A stretch of 64,000 nt of DNA from Paraspadella gotoi (Eukaryota > Chaetognatha), in NCBI GenBank assembly GCA_051294375.1, contig CM119265.1, positions 26,223,876 through 26,287,875 on the forward strand, given 5' to 3'. A program made the translations under genes and the position numbers. The notes beneath the pieces were generated by a model. It was not told the origin of the DNA. It saw only the letters and a list, made by a program, of their open reading frames with translations, and did no database searches. This document shows positions 60,214 through 64,000 of this stretch, in pieces (position 1 is the stretch's first letter; every line of letters starts with the position of its first letter).

Positions 60214-61047
60214 TTGTCATGTTCTCCGGACAAGAACGAAACTAAACCGGGTTCCCAAGGAACCGAGCTATTGCGCGCAGATCGTCGCGATACAAACCTC
60301 CGTAGGTCTCAGCCATTGCACGATCGGGTACGTCATCACCCGCAAAGGCGCGTTTCCTCGTCTAGCCGCCTTCGGCGCAACATTTTTCTTGTCGGCATCC
60401 AAATCGAACTGAGACCTCGCAGCAAAATTTCTTGCTGTGTTATTTGTTGTATGTGTAACAAGAATGAGCTGGAAGGACAAGTGAATTGTTTGCTTTATCA
60501 CTTATATCTTCGGTCGCGACAAACAAGAACCAGCATGCGAGTGCCGGACAGAGTTATATACGTAGTAGCTCACGGTCGCGGTTACAGATCCGAGGTCGGT
60601 CGCGACATTCGTCCTAGTTCTAGGCCGATTCGTCATCGACTCTGGTTCGTTTGCCTGTGCTTAATCTGCGCCCTACCGTCGAGCAAGCCGTGTCTGCTAT
60701 CACATGTGGTGCGCCGCGTGGCGTCGAGACGTCCTCTCTCGGCGAGGGCTATTGCACTTGGAGTATCACCGTCGAGCGTGGGATACCGCTTTCCACGCGA
60801 GCGGGCACGTAGGCAATCGATATGTCAGTCGAGGGCAATTTATTCAAGGGCACTGGGAATCACTCTGCTAGAGTACCCGTCTTCCCGCGAGCGACCCAAG
60901 CCTTTGGGACTGCCATGCGCGAACAGGGCAGTACTCTTTATCCCCATAAAAAGCTACTGTAAGAAACAAAAAACAACAACGACGACGACGACAACGACGA
61001 CGACGATGACGACGACAATAACTCGCAGCTCTTTCATTCTCTTTTGA
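60214..61047 (+). CDS. Unexplained 277-codon ORF
   Basis: The longest non-repetitive open frame in the window after the zinc-finger gene. The predicted protein is Arg/Ser-rich with scattered Cys (CCVICCMCNKNE near residues 73-84) and ends in a Thr run coded by an (ACG)n repeat at 60,975-61,015. I recognise no domain, and other frames also stay open for 50-80 codons here (for example a plus frame reading YCAQIVAIQTSVGLSHC near 60,265), which lowers confidence. It could be chance in CpG-containing DNA or a frameshifted gene. Confidence 0.18.
   Translation: MSCSPDKNETKPGSQGTELLRADRRDTNLRRSQPLHDRVRHHPQRRVSSSSRLRRNIFLVGIQIELRPRSKISCCVICCMCNKNELEGQVNCLLYHLYLRSRQTRTSMRVPDRVIYVVAHGRGYRSEVGRDIRPSSRPIRHRLWFVCLCLICALPSSKPCLLSHVVRRVASRRPLSARAIALGVSPSSVGYRFPRERARRQSICQSRAIYSRALGITLLEYPSSRERPKPLGLPCANRAVLFIPIKSYCKKQKTTTTTTTTTTTMTTTITRSSFILF
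60965..61018. repeat. (GAC)n microsatellite
   Basis: An interrupted GAC run of about 50 bp. Confidence 0.9.
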
Positions 61048-61164
61048 CAAAAAAAGCTGATAAAGCAAACAAAGTATCAAAATAAAAAAATTAAAAAAAA
61101 GCGAAGCATAAAATGTCGGAGTGAACGACGAAGCTGCGACGCGTAGAAAATCTTGAGAGGAATA

Positions 61165-61450
61165 AAGATTTTAATTGAGGAAAAAATGAAATGAAAAGGA
61201 GGAAGAATAATTGAGGAAAGGAATGAAATGGAGGAAGACGAATGGAGGAAAGGAATGAAATGGAGGAAGACAAGTAGAGGAAAGGAATGAAATGGAGGAA
61301 GACAAGTAGAGGAAAGAAATGAAATGGAGGAAGACGAATGGAGGAAAGAAATGAAATGGATGAATACAAATGGAGGAAAATAATGAAAAGGGGGAAATCA
61401 AAGAAATAAAAATGGAGTAAAAAATGGAGGAAAGGAATGAAATGGAGTAA
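61165..61450. repeat. 32-bp minisatellite (AGGAAAGGAATGAAATGGAG...)
   Basis: About nine units of about 32 bp, purine-rich; the unit continues with GAAGACAAGTAG. The minus-strand ORFs are repeat-derived. Confidence 0.92.
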
Positions 61451-61677
61451 AACAAATAAAGTAAATGAAAGGAGAAGGAAGGAAAAGAAAGAAAAGAAGC
61501 CAATGGCGATGAATCGATGGATGAATGAGAGAAGTGAATGAAAGAAAAGAATGAATCCAGTTAAGGGAATTAGCGAAAGAGGCTTGGGCGCCTCTAATAA
61601 AAAAGAAAGAAAAGACGGGACTTCCTTTTCATGCAGATTCCCTGTTCCATTGTTCCGTTCCTCTCTTCATCCGCTCC

Positions 61678-61682
61678 CTCCC

Positions 61683-61726
<44 letters not shown>

Positions 61727-61735
61727 TTCTCTCTT
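61678..61735. repeat. (CT)n microsatellite
   Basis: A CT run; a degenerate (GTCT)n run follows at 61,850-61,915. Confidence 0.95.
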
Positions 61736-61919
61736 ATCTCTTCTTTTTTCTCCATTTTTTGTCCATTTTTATCCGCCCACTCCGGAGTTTTTGCTCCCTT
61801 TTTCTTGCCTTTTGTATCTTTTTTGGTTCGCGCCGCGAGTACTTTTCAGTCGGTCTGTCAGTCTGTCGGTTGGTATGTCTGTTTGTCGGTGTATGTCTGT
61901 CTGTCGGTCTGTCTCATTT

Positions 61920-62640
61920 ACGTTGAAAAAGGCTTATAACTTGCCTATAGTTTGTTGCTCATTTGATTGAAACAGAAAAAACCTCAAATCTAACGACTAC
62001 TAGCGGCCTTTTGTTTTTAAAGAAATCGTATAAACTATTAGGAATAAAAGACGTGATTCCGATGCAGAGGTATCGTATATACACGATAATAGAAGGGACT
62101 AGAAAAGTAAAAAAAAGTAATGCCGCCGCAACACCTTGGAAAACCGTTCCTTGTTTTTTTTTTCCTTATCTTTCTATTTAATTCTTTAATCTTCCTTTAA
62201 TTCTTCCTAAATTTGAATTTCTTTAACTTTTTTTCCCTTTTAAATCTTTTCCTTTGAATTTTTTCCTTTTTAGTTCTTTTTCCTTAATCTTTCTATTTGT
62301 TTTTTTATTTTTTTCTTTTTCATTTGCAATTTCCTTTTTTCTCGATTTTTCATCTCGAGCGAAATGAAGCGAGAATTTCTTGTTGCTAGGCAACTGAAAA
62401 AAAAAACAAGAAAAAAAAAGGCGGAAAACGGAAAATTCATTAAAACAATTTGGAAAATCTCAACTACAAAATTAACAGATTCTATTTCGAAAAAAAAATC
62501 AACACACAGAAAAAATTTGGTAAAAAGATATTGAAGCAAAACTCCGATTGTTGAAAGCTGCGAAAATCTTGAAAACTTAAAATAAAAATGTAGCAAAAAG
62601 GCGGATTAAGTCAGCACGTTTTCTGCTAATCTTTATCCGA
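61920..62640. other. AT-rich non-coding stretch
   Basis: T-rich with TTTTCC and CTTTAAT words; no gene seen. Confidence 0.6.
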
Positions 62641-62765
62641 CTTTACTTGTCCGGCTTTGCATGTCTTTGTTCGTTTTCGCTTGTCGCTGTCCGTGTTTAC
62701 TCGTACTCGTCCGGCTTTGCCTGTCGTTGTTTGTTTTCGCTTGCACATCTTTGTCCGTTCATTGG
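62640..62765. repeat. Two imperfect units of about 57 bp
   Basis: TGTCCGGCTTTGCATGTC and GTTCGTTTTCGCTTG recur as CGTCCGGCTTTGCCTGTC and GTTTGTTTTCGCTTG. Confidence 0.7.
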
Positions 62766-63209
62766 GTGATTACGGACACATCCAAGACTCAAAGACCGTA
62801 AGACTCTGTTCTCTCAATCCATTTTTTTCCGAAACAAACAAAGACAAACTATAAAAAAACAACGAGACGCTAAAAAACGAGTTTTCCTCACCCATGGAAT
62901 GAACTTACCCGGCGGAGAAAACCTCAACACGGAAACTGAAAACTCACATAAAATGGTGAAAAGTTCTGCGATGATGGAAGTTGGCAACGAGATGGGAAAA
63001 GAGAGAAAAAGGGAAATTCACAAACAACAAAACTTTCTAGGGGAAAATCATCGGCTTTGGACTGGGGGAAGTTATTGGCAGGGTGAGGTTATCGACATAA
63101 TTAAGTTATTGAAGTTATTGGCAATTTAACTTTGTCGAATGTTATATTGTGTAATGCCAAATTGTCTGAGGCGGTCCAATCAAACTTATTTTCTTTCAAT
63201 CAAAGTCTT

Positions 63210-63375
63210 GAACTGTCCAATCAAACTCCCGAACTGTTCAATCAAACTCCTGAACTGTCCAATCAAACTCCCGAACTGTCCAATCAAACTCTTGAACTGT
63301 CCAATCAAACTCCCGAACTGTCCAATCAAACTCCTGAACTGTCCAATCAAACTCCTGAACTGTCCAATCAAGGTT
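63210..63375. repeat. 21-bp minisatellite, in frame
   Basis: About eight units of GAACTGTCCAATCAAACTCC plus one base. The length is a multiple of three, so the plus-strand ORF 63,132-63,398 stays open and would give seven-residue repeats ELSNQTP. The ORF is short (88 codons) and has no other support. Confidence 0.95.
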
Positions 63376-63459
63376 CCTTAATCCCACGAGATCTTTAGTT
63401 TCCTGAATTCGACGTCGAAGCGAATTGTTTGGAGGGCGAATTAGATTTCGATTTAATTC

Positions 63460-63510
63460 TCCTCTCTCTCTCTCTCTGCTCTCTCTCTCTCTCTCTTCTC
63501 TCTTTTCGCT
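63460..63510. repeat. (CT)n microsatellite
   Basis: A short interrupted CT run before the gap. Confidence 0.9.
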
Positions 63511-63565
63511 TTTCTTTTTTTATCTCTTCTTCAGGGATTCTTTTTCCTCATTTTCTCCTCTCCTC

Positions 63566-63708
63566 NNNNNNNNNNNNNNNNNNNNNNNNNNNNNNNNNNN
63601 NNNNNNNNNNNNNNNNNNNNNNNNNNNNNNNNNNNNNNNNNNNNNNNNNNNNNNNNNNNNNNNNNNNNNNNNNNNNNNNNNNNNNNNNNNNNNNNNNNNN
63701 NNNNNNNN
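63566..63708. other. Assembly gap, 143 N
   Basis: A run of N in a pyrimidine-rich tract. The remaining bases to 64,000 hold no recognisable gene. Confidence 0.99.
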
Positions 63709-64000
63709 CATTTTTCATCCATACCACTTTCCTTTTTTTTCCTTTTTCCTTCTTTTCTTTTTCACATTTTTTCTTTCCTTCCTTCCTCTCTATTTTTCTT
63801 TTTCTACTCCCGTCAGAATCCTCCGCGCGAAACACACTGTGAGCCATTGAGTCCCGCCGAGTCACGTGAAAACCTTTATTTCTTTTCGTATTCACAAAAA
63901 AACCTGCGTGGAATATGTGAATGAAAAGAGACTATCGTCTCTCGTGTTGTTTGGAGGAGAAAGGAGGAAAGAGAAGAGGAAGAAGGAAGGGAGGGGAGGA

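Overview
This window is eukaryotic, AT-rich and gene-poor. It looks like part of an invertebrate genome, most likely an arthropod. The evidence is spliced genes with GT/GC-AG introns, a long C2H2 zinc-finger protein, a secreted trypsin-fold serine protease, an animal phospholipase-B1-like GDSL lipase, and a very heavy load of (CT)n/(GA)n, (GAC)n, (CTTT)n and minisatellite repeats. The species cannot be named from the sequence. I see no operons, CRISPR array, rRNA or intact tRNA.

Layout. At 0.6-2.7 kb there are decayed coding fragments on +, including a MULE-transposase-like TDGDxAL stretch. From 3 to 9 kb the sequence is non-coding with a 42-bp minisatellite broken by a gap. At 8,990-10,228 (+) is an intact single-exon protein with 14 C2H2 fingers. 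From 10.2 to 21 kb there are repeats, small terminal-inverted-repeat elements, polypurine tracts and acidic low-complexity ORFs. At 21,200-24,562 (-) is a complete four-exon secreted S1 serine protease of 264 residues; all splice phases agree, with one probable GC-AG intron. About 24,173-29,797 is repeated in tandem at about 29,807-35,590; the second copy differs mainly by one-base indels and carries a broken copy of protease exons 1-2. At 36,152-36,257 (+) is a signal-peptide-like first exon. From 37 to 47 kb lies a large imperfect palindrome of microsatellite-rich DNA. At 48,558-56,640 (+) are four exons of a phospholipase-B1-like gene; its middle part occurs twice because the two sides of the 845-N gap overlap. 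From 57 to 61 kb the sequence is more balanced in composition, with one unexplained 277-codon ORF. From 61 to 64 kb there are minisatellites.

The three recognisable genes are unrelated: a probable transcription factor, an extracellular protease and an extracellular or membrane-anchored lipase. The last two would fit digestive or secretory work, but that is inference. The strongest observations concern structure. They are the tandem copy, the palindrome and the overlapping contig ends, all best explained by uncorrected long reads, unmerged haplotypes or mis-oriented contigs; the unusual activation site and S1 pocket of the protease; and a family of small TIR elements with telomere-like internal repeats. 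I did not find a convincing new multi-gene system.
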